The position numbers and the translations under genes were made by a program. A stretch of 64,000 bases of DNA from Thermosynechococcus sp. HN-54. GTDB lineage: Bacteria; Cyanobacteriota; Cyanobacteriia; Thermosynechococcales; Thermosynechococcaceae. The stretch spans positions 2,170,001-2,234,000 of the forward strand of contig NZ_CP098039.1 in the NCBI RefSeq assembly GCF_023650955.1, given 5' to 3'. Numbering within the stretch: position 1 is the first letter of the stretch; every line of letters begins with the position of its first letter. The notes beneath the pieces are model-generated. The model worked only from the letters and a program-made list of their open reading frames with translations, was not told the DNA's origin and searched no databases. Positions 46,217 to 55,553 of the stretch are shown one piece after another.

Positions 46217-47548
46217 GTGAAAAACAACTTTCAGCATCCCCAAAATATCACAGTCATTCATGAGCACACCAGTAACCCAATCTCCCCTTTTACCCAGCAA
46301 CTGAAGCTGCGGCGATCGCTCCTTGCCAATCTGTTAGTACTCGCAGCTGGGTGTGGCATCCTTGCCTTTGCGGGAATCTTTCTCTATCGGCATTTAACAA
46401 CCGTTCGCAGTCGTGACGCAGTCATTAATGGCGTCATTGTGAACGTACGTACCCCTGAAGAAGGAACCCTAGAGGAACTCAAGGCACGGGTGGGCGAGTT
46501 TATCGAACCCACAGACGCTCCCTTAGCCCTCCTAAAAAATGACTACCTTAGTCAGGGCAATCTCAAGGAAGTTGAAAAATGGCTGGAACGGCGGCGCGGC
46601 GAACTAGAAGCGGCTCAGGCAAAACTGGCTCAGTTGCAGGGACTCCTTGCTTCTGCCCAAGGGGATAACCGCAATCAACAACTCCTTGAGGTGGAACAAA
46701 CCCATCGCCAAGTGGCGGCTGCCCAAGCGGAATTGGGGGCTGCTAGAGCAAATCTGGCTGATGCCAAGGCACGCTATCAATTAGCAAAAATTAACTACGG
46801 CCGCTTTAGTCAGTTGGCGCAGCAGGGAGCCGTTCCCCAAGCCCAAGCAGATGCTGCCCTGACGGAATTACAGCAGAGCCAAGCCCAAGTGGCTGCTCGC
46901 CAACGGGAAATGGAGGCTGCGGCTCGCAAGGTAGAGGCTCTTCAGGCCGATGCTCGCGCTGCTGAATTGGGACTGACCCTGCGCAACACCCGCAGCAACT
47001 ATGACCCCCGCCTACGACTTCAAGAGTTACAAATTCAGATTGGGGAACAGCAAGCAATTGTCCAAGGGCTGAAACGAGAAATCGCAGCTCAACAACAACA
47101 GGTTGCCCAAGCCCAGCGCGAGGTTGCTCAGCGAAAAGTGGTGAAGGTGAAAGCTCCCCTTGCCGGCTATGTTTGGCGAGTGGATGCGCGGCCGGGGATG
47201 TTTCTCGGTAAAGGAGATCAGATTTTGCAGTTGCTAGATTGTCAGCGGCGTTGGATCGATGTGTTTGTGGATGAACAATCGCTGCGGCTAATCCATCCGG
47301 GCACTCGGGCAAAAATTGAACTCTATGGGGGCAAAGGAAAAGTGCTTCAGGGCACAGTCACCAACATTCGCTCTGGCTTGGGTCGCCTCAATCCAGGGGA
47401 TGATCAGGTGATCCCAATTCCTGAAAACTATCCGCGTCAAAGTCAAGTGCGTGTCGAGCTAGATCTAGATTCTGAACACGATTGGGGTGAAGGTAACTTT
47501 TGCTATGTGGGCTACACGGCACGGGTGACCTTTCAGATTAGCCCCTAG
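46217..47548 (+). CDS. HlyD-like membrane fusion protein, candidate XcsB (cellulose export)
   Basis: A 443-residue adaptor: a cytoplasmic N-terminus (1-32), one transmembrane helix (about 33-57), a split lipoyl/barrel domain (VNVRTPEEGTLEELKARVGE ... VKVKAPLAGYVWRVDARPGMF), a long coiled coil (about 120-300) rich in Gln/Ala, and a beta-barrel (VELDLDSEH). Such proteins bridge inner-membrane transporters and the outer membrane. I recall that in T. vulcanus an HlyD-like protein encoded directly before ndhF3 (reported as XcsB) acts with a cellulose synthase; the gene order here fits, but I could not check it. The start is GTG, with AGGA 7 nt upstream. Confidence 0.75.
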   Translation: MKNNFQHPQNITVIHEHTSNPISPFTQQLKLRRSLLANLLVLAAGCGILAFAGIFLYRHLTTVRSRDAVINGVIVNVRTPEEGTLEELKARVGEFIEPTDAPLALLKNDYLSQGNLKEVEKWLERRRGELEAAQAKLAQLQGLLASAQGDNRNQQLLEVEQTHRQVAAAQAELGAARANLADAKARYQLAKINYGRFSQLAQQGAVPQAQADAALTELQQSQAQVAARQREMEAAARKVEALQADARAAELGLTLRNTRSNYDPRLRLQELQIQIGEQQAIVQGLKREIAAQQQQVAQAQREVAQRKVVKVKAPLAGYVWRVDARPGMFLGKGDQILQLLDCQRRWIDVFVDEQSLRLIHPGTRAKIELYGGKGKVLQGTVTNIRSGLGRLNPGDDQVIPIPENYPRQSQVRVELDLDSEHDWGEGNFCYVGYTARVTFQISP

Positions 47549-47661
47549 GCTTTTATACCTATCCTAAAGGATGCTCAATCCTTCATAGTTGCCTTTTATC
47601 TAGGCAATAAGGGATATTGATGCAACTTTATTCTTGACCCTGTGAAGTGCAGTACCGTTCA

Positions 47662-47679
47662 TAGATAAGATTAAATCTA
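47662..47679. promoter_or_regulatory. dyad upstream of ndhF3, possible LysR-type (NdhR) site
   Basis: TAGAT (47662-47666) and ATCTA (47675-47679) form an inverted repeat with 8-nt spacing, 33 nt before ndhF3. The known low-CO2 regulator NdhR/CcmR binds T-N11-A type sites; this one only loosely fits. Confidence 0.25.
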
Positions 47680-47711
47680 ATTAGTCTTGTCCATAGGCAT
47701 AAGCGGGGTTT

Positions 47712-49547
47712 ATGTTGCAATCATTTGCGGACACAGTATGGCTCGTTCCCCTCTACTCGCTGGCGGGAATGGTGCTGTCCTTGATTTGGTCACCGGGGAT
47801 TACTCGGAAAACCGGACCTCGTCCAGCGGGCTATTTGAATATCTTGCTCACGTTTTTCTCCTTTGTTCATGCACTGTTGGCCACGGTAGCGATCGCCAAC
47901 CAACCGCCGCAGTATTTACATTGGACGTGGCTGGATGTGGCGGGTCTGCACTTTGACATTCCCGTCGAGATTTCGATTTTGACCACCACCGCCCTCATGC
48001 TGATCACGGGCTTGAACCTCATGGCTCAGGTTTTTGCCATCGGCTACATGGAGATGGATTGGGGCTGGGCGCGGTTCTATGCCCTGTTGGCGCTCTTTGA
48101 AGGGGGGATGGCAGCGCTTGTGCTCCTTGACTCCCTCTTCTTTAACTACGTTGTCCTAGAAATTCTCACCCTTGCCACCTATTTGCTCATTGGCCTTTGG
48201 TTTAACCAGCCTTTGGTGGTGACTGGTGCCCGCGATGCCTTCCTCACCAAGCGGGTGGGAGACTTGGTGCTCCTGATGGGGGTGTTGGGGATTTATCCCC
48301 TTGCTGGCTCTTGGAACTACGACGATTTAGCGGCTTGGGCAGCTACGGCTCAGGTGAATCCCACGCTGATTACGCTGATTTGTCTGGCTTTGATTGCAGG
48401 ACCAATGGGGAAATGTGCCCAGTTTCCGCTGCACCTGTGGTTGGATGAAGCGATGGAAGGCCCGATTCCCGCTTCGATTCTCCGGAATGCCATTGTTGTG
48501 GCTACGGGGGCGTGGGTACTGGTGAAGCTAACGCCCGTCCTGACTCTTTCGCCTGTGGCTCTGACGGCTCTGCTGGTGATTGGCAGTGTCACCGCCTTGG
48601 GGGGAACTCTGATTGCCATTGCCCAAGTGGATATTAAGCGTGCTCTGTCCTATTTGGTTAGCGCCTATATGGGCTGGGTATTTATTGCTGTCGGTCTTAA
48701 GGAGCCGGGCTTAGCCTTTGTCTTTATCCTTACCTATGGAGTGGCAATGGCACTGTTAATGATGAGTATTGGTGCCATTATCTGGAATAGCATTACTCAA
48801 GATTTGCGCCTGCTAGGTGGGCTGTGGTCACGGCGCCCCATTTCTGGCATCTCGTTCCTCGTTGGTTCAGCAGGACTACTGGCCTTGCCTCCCTTGGCGG
48901 GCTTTTTGCCCCAGGCGGAATTGCTGGATACCGCCTTTGCCCGACTGCCTTGGGTCGGGGTTGTGCTGCTGCTGGTAAATACGTTTGCTGCCTTTAGTCT
49001 AGGTCGCACGTTCTGTCTGATTTGGGGCGGTGAAGTCAAACCGATGACGGCGCGATCGCCCGAGGTCTTTTGGCCGATGATTTTGCCGATGACCGTTGAT
49101 CTGGGGCTGGTGCTGCACTTGCCTATTCTCATGTGGCGCTTTGATTGGGTGATTTGGACCCATCCTTCGTTGACCACCGCCGTTGCCCTGACCGTAACTG
49201 CTCTTTTAGGCTGGGGTGCAGCCGCATGGGTCTATCTCGGCAAAGCAATTCCCAAACCGGTGCAGTTTCCCCTACCGTCGGTACAGGATCTGCTGGCCTA
49301 CGATTTCTATACGCCGAAGCTCTACAGGGCCACAGTGGTGGGAGCAGTGGATATGATTTCCCGCATTACCGCTTGGTTTGATCGCACGTTTGTGGATGGC
49401 ACTGGTAATGCCTTTGGCGTGGTGACGCTCCTAGGGGGCGATCGCCTGAAGTACAGTACAACAGGTCAATCCCAAGCTTATATCCTCACCATCTTGATGG
49501 GGGTCGCCATTCTGGTGATTGCCATTTGTTGGCCACTGCTGGCTTAG
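47712..49547 (+). CDS. ndhF3: NDH-1 subunit F3 (NdhF3, inducible CO2 uptake)
   Basis: A 611-residue membrane subunit of the low-CO2-inducible NDH-1 complex, with about 16 helices and the antiporter-like core (LTLATYLLIGLWFNQP, FPLHLWLDEAMEGPIPASILRNA, KRALSYLVSAYMGW). It starts the ndhF3-ndhD3-cupA cluster; together with cupA it defines the CO2-hydrating NDH-1MS complex in thylakoids. In other cyanobacteria the cluster is controlled by a LysR-type repressor, and a TAGAT-N8-ATCTA dyad at 47662-47679 could be an operator, although it was not verified. Confidence 0.93.
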   Translation: MLQSFADTVWLVPLYSLAGMVLSLIWSPGITRKTGPRPAGYLNILLTFFSFVHALLATVAIANQPPQYLHWTWLDVAGLHFDIPVEISILTTTALMLITGLNLMAQVFAIGYMEMDWGWARFYALLALFEGGMAALVLLDSLFFNYVVLEILTLATYLLIGLWFNQPLVVTGARDAFLTKRVGDLVLLMGVLGIYPLAGSWNYDDLAAWAATAQVNPTLITLICLALIAGPMGKCAQFPLHLWLDEAMEGPIPASILRNAIVVATGAWVLVKLTPVLTLSPVALTALLVIGSVTALGGTLIAIAQVDIKRALSYLVSAYMGWVFIAVGLKEPGLAFVFILTYGVAMALLMMSIGAIIWNSITQDLRLLGGLWSRRPISGISFLVGSAGLLALPPLAGFLPQAELLDTAFARLPWVGVVLLLVNTFAAFSLGRTFCLIWGGEVKPMTARSPEVFWPMILPMTVDLGLVLHLPILMWRFDWVIWTHPSLTTAVALTVTALLGWGAAAWVYLGKAIPKPVQFPLPSVQDLLAYDFYTPKLYRATVVGAVDMISRITAWFDRTFVDGTGNAFGVVTLLGGDRLKYSTTGQSQAYILTILMGVAILVIAICWPLLA

Positions 49548-49574
49548 TGCTCCATTCCTTGAGGTTCTTGCCCT

Positions 49575-51050
49575 ATGCTGACGCTGTTAATTGTTTTGCC
49601 CGTTATCGGTGCGCTGCTGATGCCGCTGCTCCCGGAGCGATCGCTGCGTTCGGTTGCTTTGGTTAGCGCCGGTGTCACCTTTGCCCTGTCCCTCTGGATG
49701 CTGACGCAGTTTGATGTCCAGCAGACCGCACTCCAATTTAGGGAATTTGTGCCGTGGCTGTCGCCCTTGGGATTGAACTATTCCCTTGGTGTGGATGGGT
49801 TGTCCCTACCGCTGATTGTCTTGGGGACGTTCTTGACCCTTGTGGTCGTGTTCACAGGTGAAAAAAGTGCCCATCGCCTCTTTTATGCCCTTGTCCTCCT
49901 CGCCAATGCAGGGGTTACCGGTGCTCTGGCCGCCCAAAATCTGCTCCTGTTCGTTCTTTTCTACGAACTTGAGTTGGTTCCCTTTTACCTGTTGATTTTG
50001 ATCTGGGGTGGGCAACGCCGCGAACAGGCCGCCATTAAGTTCCTCATCTATACCGCAGTTTCGGGCATTCTTGTCCTTGCTGCCTTTTTGGGGATGGGCT
50101 GGCTCACCCATGCTCCTAGCTTTGATTATCAAGATATTCAGATTGGCGGATTGGCACCCACGACCCAAGGCATTCTGCTGTTGCTGTTGATCTTGGGCTT
50201 TGGCATCAAAATGCCCTTGGTGCCCCTCCACAGTTGGTTGCCCGATGCCTATGTGGAAGCTTCAACCCCGACAGCGATTCTCCTTGGGGGGGTACTGGCG
50301 AAGCTGGGGACCTATGGCTTGGTGCGTTTTGCCCTAGGCTATTTTCCAGAGGCTTGGGGGCAGTTTTCTAGCCTCTTTGCGATCATGGCGGCGGTGGGGA
50401 TTACCTATGGTGCCCTTGCAGCCATTGCCCAAAAGGATATTAAACGGATGGTGGCCTACAGTTCGATTGGCCACATGAGCTATGTCCTGCTAGCGGCAGC
50501 AGCCCATACCCACCTCAGCATGGTGGGGGCGATCGCCCAAATGATTAGCCACGGCTTGATTCTGGCGCTGCTGTTCTATTTAGTGGGTGTCATTGAAGCC
50601 AAAGTGGGCACCCGTGAACTGAATGTGCTCAATGGTTTGCTCAATCCGCTGCGCGGTCTACCCACGACCAGTGCCCTCTTGATCTTGGGCGGCATGGCCA
50701 GTGCCGGTATCCCCGGACTGGTGGGCTTTGTGGCTGAATTTCTCATCTTCCAAGGCAGCTACGGCACGTTCCCAATTCCCACCCTGATTGCGGTTGTTGG
50801 GACTGGTTTGACAGCCGTTTACTTTGTGATTTTGATTAATCGCACCTGTTTTGGCCGCCTTGACAATGCGACGGCCTACTACCCCCGAGTGGTTTGGTCA
50901 GAAAAAATGCCCGCGATTGTCCTGACCCTGTTGATTCTATTCTTGGGCGTGCAGCCCACGTGGCTGGTGCGTTGGAGTGAAACCACTAGTGCCCAGATTG
51001 TTGCGGCAATACCGAGTGCAACTGAAATTGTGGCCAGTTTACCCCAATAG
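49575..51050 (+). CDS. ndhD3: NDH-1 subunit D3 (NdhD3)
   Basis: A 491-residue antiporter-like NDH-1 subunit. Motifs are YELELVPFYLLILIWGG, IKMPLVPLHSWLPDAYVEAST and KRMVAYSSIGHMSYVLLAAAA. It starts 27 nt after ndhF3, with GAGG about 10 nt upstream, and is followed by cupA after 16 nt, so all three form an operon for inducible CO2 uptake. Confidence 0.95.
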   Translation: MLTLLIVLPVIGALLMPLLPERSLRSVALVSAGVTFALSLWMLTQFDVQQTALQFREFVPWLSPLGLNYSLGVDGLSLPLIVLGTFLTLVVVFTGEKSAHRLFYALVLLANAGVTGALAAQNLLLFVLFYELELVPFYLLILIWGGQRREQAAIKFLIYTAVSGILVLAAFLGMGWLTHAPSFDYQDIQIGGLAPTTQGILLLLLILGFGIKMPLVPLHSWLPDAYVEASTPTAILLGGVLAKLGTYGLVRFALGYFPEAWGQFSSLFAIMAAVGITYGALAAIAQKDIKRMVAYSSIGHMSYVLLAAAAHTHLSMVGAIAQMISHGLILALLFYLVGVIEAKVGTRELNVLNGLLNPLRGLPTTSALLILGGMASAGIPGLVGFVAEFLIFQGSYGTFPIPTLIAVVGTGLTAVYFVILINRTCFGRLDNATAYYPRVVWSEKMPAIVLTLLILFLGVQPTWLVRWSETTSAQIVAAIPSATEIVASLPQ

Positions 51051-51066
51051 TTAGGAGAGTATCCCA

Positions 51067-52380
51067 ATGGTTCAAGCGATCGAGCGCCCCAGTTCGGCAA
51101 AACTGCCCCCGCTGGATCACCCCCTAGCCGATATTATTTACCGCCTCGAGGCGGGGGGGGCCCTCATTCCCGACACGCCAGTGAACCTGATGAAGATCAT
51201 CGGCATGTACAAAGCCTATTCGATTCCGATGGACTTCTACTGGCGGGATTTGCTCTACCTCGGCGAGCGGGTCTTTATTAATCCCTTCCCCTTTTTCAAA
51301 TATTTCCCGACCAAGGAATACTTTGATCTGCCCAACCACTACGCCGGCGATACAGCGGATCTGCGGATTTGGCGCGGTCCCGCCCATGCCCACCCCGAAC
51401 TGATGGCCTTCATCGAGAAAGGGGAAATCGGGAAGATGCCTCGCCTGCTGCACCACCTTTGGCACGATCGCATCAATATGGAGTTTTCCGAAGATTTGGC
51501 GCGAGCCATGATGTGGCACCGCATGGGGGGTGAGCTAGACATTTACCTTGACTCTGAGGAGTACAAAGCCGCCGCCGATAAGGCCATTCGCGCCTACTTC
51601 AAACGCAACCCGCTGATGCTCGGGCTATACAAGCTCTTTCCCGACCTCTTCTTGGAGCAGGCTCGCCAAGCCACGTACATGAACGTGCTGGGGCTATTTT
51701 GGGAAGTGATGGCACCCGTCTTCTTTGAGATTAGCGATCGCTACGACGAGGGCAGCATTACCAGCGTCAAGGATGCCATGAACTTCTTGGTCAATGGGAT
51801 TTTTGCGATCGCCGGTCGCCCCATTTACCACCATGTCTATATTGATGACGAGGTGCATGTCCTTGTGCCCAAGGAAAAGGGCTTTATGTGGCTCTATGAA
51901 GCGGCCTTCCCCTATGTGGAAGCGGTCTTTTACCGCACGGCGCCCTTCCGCGGCACCAAGTCCTACAATGCCCAAGCCAATCAGGTGCCTACTGATCAGG
52001 TGGACTTCCACTATGGCATCCTCTTTGCGGATAAATTCCCTGTGGGGACGGCGGGGATTCCACCCACGTTGCTCCACCAAGACATGTATCACTTCCTTCC
52101 CCAATACCTGAAGGATTACTTCCACCAGCACTGTCGCGGTGAGGATGATATTTTGGTGCAGTTGGGGATTGCCTTCCAGCACTCTATGTACACGGTGACC
52201 TCTGCCGTTTTGCAAGCAACCCGTGCCGCCTTCTACTATCCTTTGGATGATCCGAATCCCGAGCACCTAATGGCAAACCGCCGCTTCTTTGTGGCGCAGA
52301 TGGATCGCTTTATTCGACCCCAGTACGGGATTGCTGAAGCCTGCAAGATCCGCAATGTTCAAGATCCCAATTACTTATAG
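51067..52380 (+). CDS. cupA: CO2 hydration protein CupA (ChpY)
   Basis: A 437-residue soluble protein specific to the NDH-1MS complex, which converts CO2 to bicarbonate coupled to electron flow. Sequence markers are MDFYWRDLLYLGERVF, FPFFKYFPTKEYFDLPNHYAGD and HPELMAFIEKGEIGKMPRLL. A strong ribosome-binding site (AGGAG) lies 8 nt upstream. The partner gene cupS, which follows cupA in several cyanobacteria, is not present here; a terminator and grxC come next. Confidence 0.93.
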   Translation: MVQAIERPSSAKLPPLDHPLADIIYRLEAGGALIPDTPVNLMKIIGMYKAYSIPMDFYWRDLLYLGERVFINPFPFFKYFPTKEYFDLPNHYAGDTADLRIWRGPAHAHPELMAFIEKGEIGKMPRLLHHLWHDRINMEFSEDLARAMMWHRMGGELDIYLDSEEYKAAADKAIRAYFKRNPLMLGLYKLFPDLFLEQARQATYMNVLGLFWEVMAPVFFEISDRYDEGSITSVKDAMNFLVNGIFAIAGRPIYHHVYIDDEVHVLVPKEKGFMWLYEAAFPYVEAVFYRTAPFRGTKSYNAQANQVPTDQVDFHYGILFADKFPVGTAGIPPTLLHQDMYHFLPQYLKDYFHQHCRGEDDILVQLGIAFQHSMYTVTSAVLQATRAAFYYPLDDPNPEHLMANRRFFVAQMDRFIRPQYGIAEACKIRNVQDPNYL

Positions 52381-52395
52381 GGAGTTGTAGGACGC

Positions 52396-52428
52396 AAGGG
52401 GAAGGGAGTGCGTCTCTTCCCCCTTTTT
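52396..52428 (+). terminator. Rho-independent terminator after cupA
   Basis: GGGGAAG (52398-52404) pairs with CTTCCCC (52416-52422), 11-nt loop, followed by CTTTTT. It ends the ndhF3-ndhD3-cupA transcript. Confidence 0.75.
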
Positions 52429-52474
52429 GCTAGGCTGGAACCAAAGTGAATTTTTGTAACGAGGTGTCATCGCT

Positions 52475-52738
52475 GTGGCCAACGTCGAAATCTATACGTG
52501 GTCTCGTTGTCCTTTTTGTATTCGGGCAAAGCAATTGCTGACGCGCAAAGGGGTGAAATTTACCGAGTACGTCATTGATGGCGACGAAGCTGCCCGTGCA
52601 GCAATGGCTCAACGTGCCCATGGCCGGCGATCGCTCCCGCAAATCTTTATTAACAACGAACACATTGGTGGCTGCGATGATCTCTATGCCCTAGAGGCAC
52701 AAGGAAAACTGGACGCCCTGTTGCAAGCGGCAGCTTAA
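52475..52738 (+). CDS. grxC: dithiol glutaredoxin 3 (GrxC)
   Basis: An 87-residue classical glutaredoxin with CPFC in WSRCPFCIRAKQLL and the glutathione-binding RSLPQIFINNEHIGGCDDL. It reduces disulfides and glutathionylated proteins using glutathione. The start is GTG, with GAGG about 9 nt upstream. The stop overlaps by 1 nt the ATG of gshB, the enzyme making its cosubstrate. Confidence 0.95.
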   Translation: MANVEIYTWSRCPFCIRAKQLLTRKGVKFTEYVIDGDEAARAAMAQRAHGRRSLPQIFINNEHIGGCDDLYALEAQGKLDALLQAAA

Positions 52739-53700
52739 TGACGGTGGATATTGCCTTTATTATTGACCCGATCGCCAGCCTTGACCCTGGCCACGATACC
52801 AGTGTGGCCTTGATGGAAGCAGCGCAAGCGGCAGGCGCACAGGTGTGGGTAACGGAAATTTCCCAACTGCTGATCCGCGAAGGTCAAGTATGGGCGGCAG
52901 TTACCCCGATTCAGTTATCGCCCGTGCAACTAGTGGCTGGCCAGTGGCAGATTCCCCAACCTTGGTTTCAGACGGGCGCAGTCGAATGGCGACCCCTCAA
53001 TACTTTTCGAGCGGTGTGGATGCGCAAAGATCCCCCCGTGAATACTGCTTACCTCTACGCCACGTACTGTCTCGATTTAGTTGATCCACAAACCACCCTT
53101 GTCCTCAACTCCCCAGCGGGGTTACGCCATGCCAATGAAAAGATGTATGCCCTGCAATTTCCGAGTGTCATTCCCCAAACCATTGTGACAGGGGATAAGC
53201 AGCGCATTCGTGAATTTGTGCAGCAGCAGGGCATGGCGGTGCTCAAGCCCTTAGGGGGCAAAGCGGGGGAAGGGATTCTCTTTTTGCAGGCGGGCGATCG
53301 CAACCTCAATTCAATGATTGAAATTAGTACCCAACGCGGACAACTCCCCGTGATGGTGCAGGAGTATCTACCCGCGGCCAAGGAGGGGGACAAACGGATC
53401 ATTCTCCTCAATGGGGAACCCATTGGTGCTGTGAATCGGATTCCCACAGGGGATGAATTTCGCGGCAATATGGCCACGGGGGGACGGGTGGCCGCCGTCG
53501 AAATTACAGAGCGCGATCGCCAGATTTGTCAAACCTTAGCCCCTGCCCTGCAGCGTGATGGTCTCTACTTTGTGGGGATTGATGTCATTGGTGGCTATTT
53601 AACGGAGGTGAATGTGACCAGCCCCACCGGTGTTCGCGAGATCGATCGCCTCAATGGTACTTGCCTTGGTCAACAGGTGATGGCTTGGCTATTAGGTTAA
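52738..53700 (+). CDS. gshB: glutathione synthetase
   Basis: A 320-residue ATP-grasp glutathione synthetase joining gamma-glutamylcysteine and glycine. Motifs are VLKPLGGKAGEGILFLQAGD (ATP-binding), MVQEYLPAAKEGDKRIILLNGEP and EVNVTSPTGVREIDRL. It is translationally coupled to grxC (TAATG), making a logical glutathione unit. Confidence 0.95.
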   Translation: MTVDIAFIIDPIASLDPGHDTSVALMEAAQAAGAQVWVTEISQLLIREGQVWAAVTPIQLSPVQLVAGQWQIPQPWFQTGAVEWRPLNTFRAVWMRKDPPVNTAYLYATYCLDLVDPQTTLVLNSPAGLRHANEKMYALQFPSVIPQTIVTGDKQRIREFVQQQGMAVLKPLGGKAGEGILFLQAGDRNLNSMIEISTQRGQLPVMVQEYLPAAKEGDKRIILLNGEPIGAVNRIPTGDEFRGNMATGGRVAAVEITERDRQICQTLAPALQRDGLYFVGIDVIGGYLTEVNVTSPTGVREIDRLNGTCLGQQVMAWLLG

Positions 53701-53773
53701 CATTGAGTCATGCTTAACCACTCAAGGGATGTGATCCAAGCCAGTAATCAAATTTTTATTTTTATAAAGCAAT

Positions 53774-54793
53774 ATGGTTCACAGCAAAGAACGTGCCCCT
53801 AGAAATAGAACAATTACGTTGACCGAACAAGAACAAGCAAAGTATCGACAGCGACTCCTACGATTGAGTCATCCTGTAAGTTTACCAGAAATCATTAACC
53901 GCACAATTAACCAAGATATATTTGAAGCAGTTAAATTTTTGCCAAGCCAATTTGTTGACCTTCTCTTTATTGATCCGCCCTATAATTTGAATAAAGTTTT
54001 TAACTCGATTAGCTTTAAGAAAAAGACTTTAGACAATTACACCAACTGGCTAGATGCTTGCTTATCTGCTCTTGAAAAGATACTAAAGCCAACTGCTTCC
54101 ATTTACATTTGCTCTGATTGGGAATCCTCAATTGCTGTATTTGCGGTTATTAAAGATCGTTTTCAAATCCGCAACCGAATTACATGGGAGCGCGAGAAAG
54201 GACGTGGGGCAAGCAAGAATTGGAAAAATGCCTCTGAAGATATATGGTTCTGTACGGTTTCTAACGACTACACATTTAATGTTGATGCTGTTAAGTTAAA
54301 GCGCAAAGTCATTGCTCCTTACAGGGTGAATGGAAGTCCAAAGGACTGGCAAGTTACCGAAGAAGGCAACTATCGCCTGACGCATCCTTCTAACCTGTGG
54401 ACAGACCTAACTGTACCCTTTTGGTCAATGCCAGAGAATACAGACCATCCTACCCAGAAACCGGAAAAGCTACTTGCCAAGGTGATTTTAGCGAGCTCTA
54501 ATCCCGGAGATGTGATCTTTGATCCCTTCCTTGGTTCAGGAACAACCTCTGTTGTTGCCAAGAAGTTGTGTCGGCGTTTTTTGGGCGTTGAGCTAGATGA
54601 AATCTACGCTTGCATTGCTGAGAAGCGTCTTGAAATGGCTGACTTAGACTCTTCCATCCAAGGCTATGCAGATGGTGTGTTTTGGGAAAGAAACACATTG
54701 AATGAACAAGAACGTTCAACTCAGAAAAAACAGCACTGTGAAAATGGTCAGCCACCTCATCAGCAGGAGCTTTTTTCACTAGGAGAGATATAA
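53774..54793 (+). CDS. type II DNA methyltransferase (N4/N6, beta class)
   Basis: A 339-residue amino-methyltransferase with motif order IV then I: DLLFIDPPYNLNKVF, then DPFLGSGTTSVVAKKL, which defines the beta class. It would methylate adenine or cytosine in a specific site to protect host DNA. The gene is visibly more AT-rich than its surroundings and no HIP1 octamer was noticed, suggesting transfer. The next gene, 6 nt downstream, is its probable restriction partner. Recognition sequence cannot be read from the protein. Confidence 0.85.
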   Translation: MVHSKERAPRNRTITLTEQEQAKYRQRLLRLSHPVSLPEIINRTINQDIFEAVKFLPSQFVDLLFIDPPYNLNKVFNSISFKKKTLDNYTNWLDACLSALEKILKPTASIYICSDWESSIAVFAVIKDRFQIRNRITWEREKGRGASKNWKNASEDIWFCTVSNDYTFNVDAVKLKRKVIAPYRVNGSPKDWQVTEEGNYRLTHPSNLWTDLTVPFWSMPENTDHPTQKPEKLLAKVILASSNPGDVIFDPFLGSGTTSVVAKKLCRRFLGVELDEIYACIAEKRLEMADLDSSIQGYADGVFWERNTLNEQERSTQKKQHCENGQPPHQQELFSLGEI

Positions 54794-54799
54794 GTATCG

Positions 54800-55465
54800 A
54801 TGAAAAGAAGACATATTTTCTATAGCGATCAGATCAGCCAGATTGAAGACAACATTAAACAACTCTTGAACTCACAGGAAAACTTTTTATCTGATGTAAC
54901 AGTGAATAGTCCAAGAGCGGTTGGCGATGCTATTCAGGAAATTCTGGCAAATCATCTACAAGATGTTCTTGGGGAAGATGTGTGCAAAAACTATTCAGCA
55001 CAGTTTGCCCGCAGAGCAATGGCTGACTTAGCCTTTGAGGATGATCAGGAATTTTACTATGTTATTGATGTAAAAACTCATAGACTAAGCACAAAGTTTA
55101 ATATGCCCAACTTAACTTCTGTAGAACGGCTGGCTCGTTTCTATGAATCAGATGAAAATGTTTTTGCAATTTTGATGATTGCATATGAAGCTCAAGGAAC
55201 TCGCGTAGAGGTTGAGAGTGTCAACTTTTTGCCAATAGAGTTCTTAGGTTGGGACTGTTTAACAATTGGTGCTTTGGGTTGGGGGCAAATTCAGATTGCG
55301 AACTCTAATGCCATAACAATTAACCGTGGCTACTCGCGTAAGCAGTGGATGCTTGAGTTGTGTGATGCATTGGCTGAATTCTATCCCCGTGAAATGAGCA
55401 AGATTGAGGAGCGGTTGAAATACTTTACAAAGGTTCGGCAGCTTTGGCTTGATCATAGCGATTAA
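54800..55465 (+). CDS. type II restriction endonuclease, PD-(D/E)xK type
   Basis: A 221-residue protein. The catalytic core fits the PD-(D/E)xK pattern: AMADLAFEDDQEFYYVIDVKTHR, with Asp, then D-V-K. Beyond this, DVKT followed by S-x4-P-N-x2-S recalls the HincII/EcoRV branch, but I give that low weight. Position 6 nt after the methyltransferase and similar base composition support the restriction-modification assignment. GGAGA precedes the start by about 10 nt. Confidence 0.75.
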   Translation: MKRRHIFYSDQISQIEDNIKQLLNSQENFLSDVTVNSPRAVGDAIQEILANHLQDVLGEDVCKNYSAQFARRAMADLAFEDDQEFYYVIDVKTHRLSTKFNMPNLTSVERLARFYESDENVFAILMIAYEAQGTRVEVESVNFLPIEFLGWDCLTIGALGWGQIQIANSNAITINRGYSRKQWMLELCDALAEFYPREMSKIEERLKYFTKVRQLWLDHSD

Positions 55466-55553
55466 AGCTCTTGCCATCATAAACTCCGCAAGGGTACTGC
55501 AACTATAGAGATTAAGCATCATAAACCAAGCTGCAACACAGGGCGATCGCATG

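Noticed and set aside
47590-47609. Terminator after the HlyD-like gene (TTGCC ... GGCAA)
   Set aside because: Stem is short and no T-run follows.
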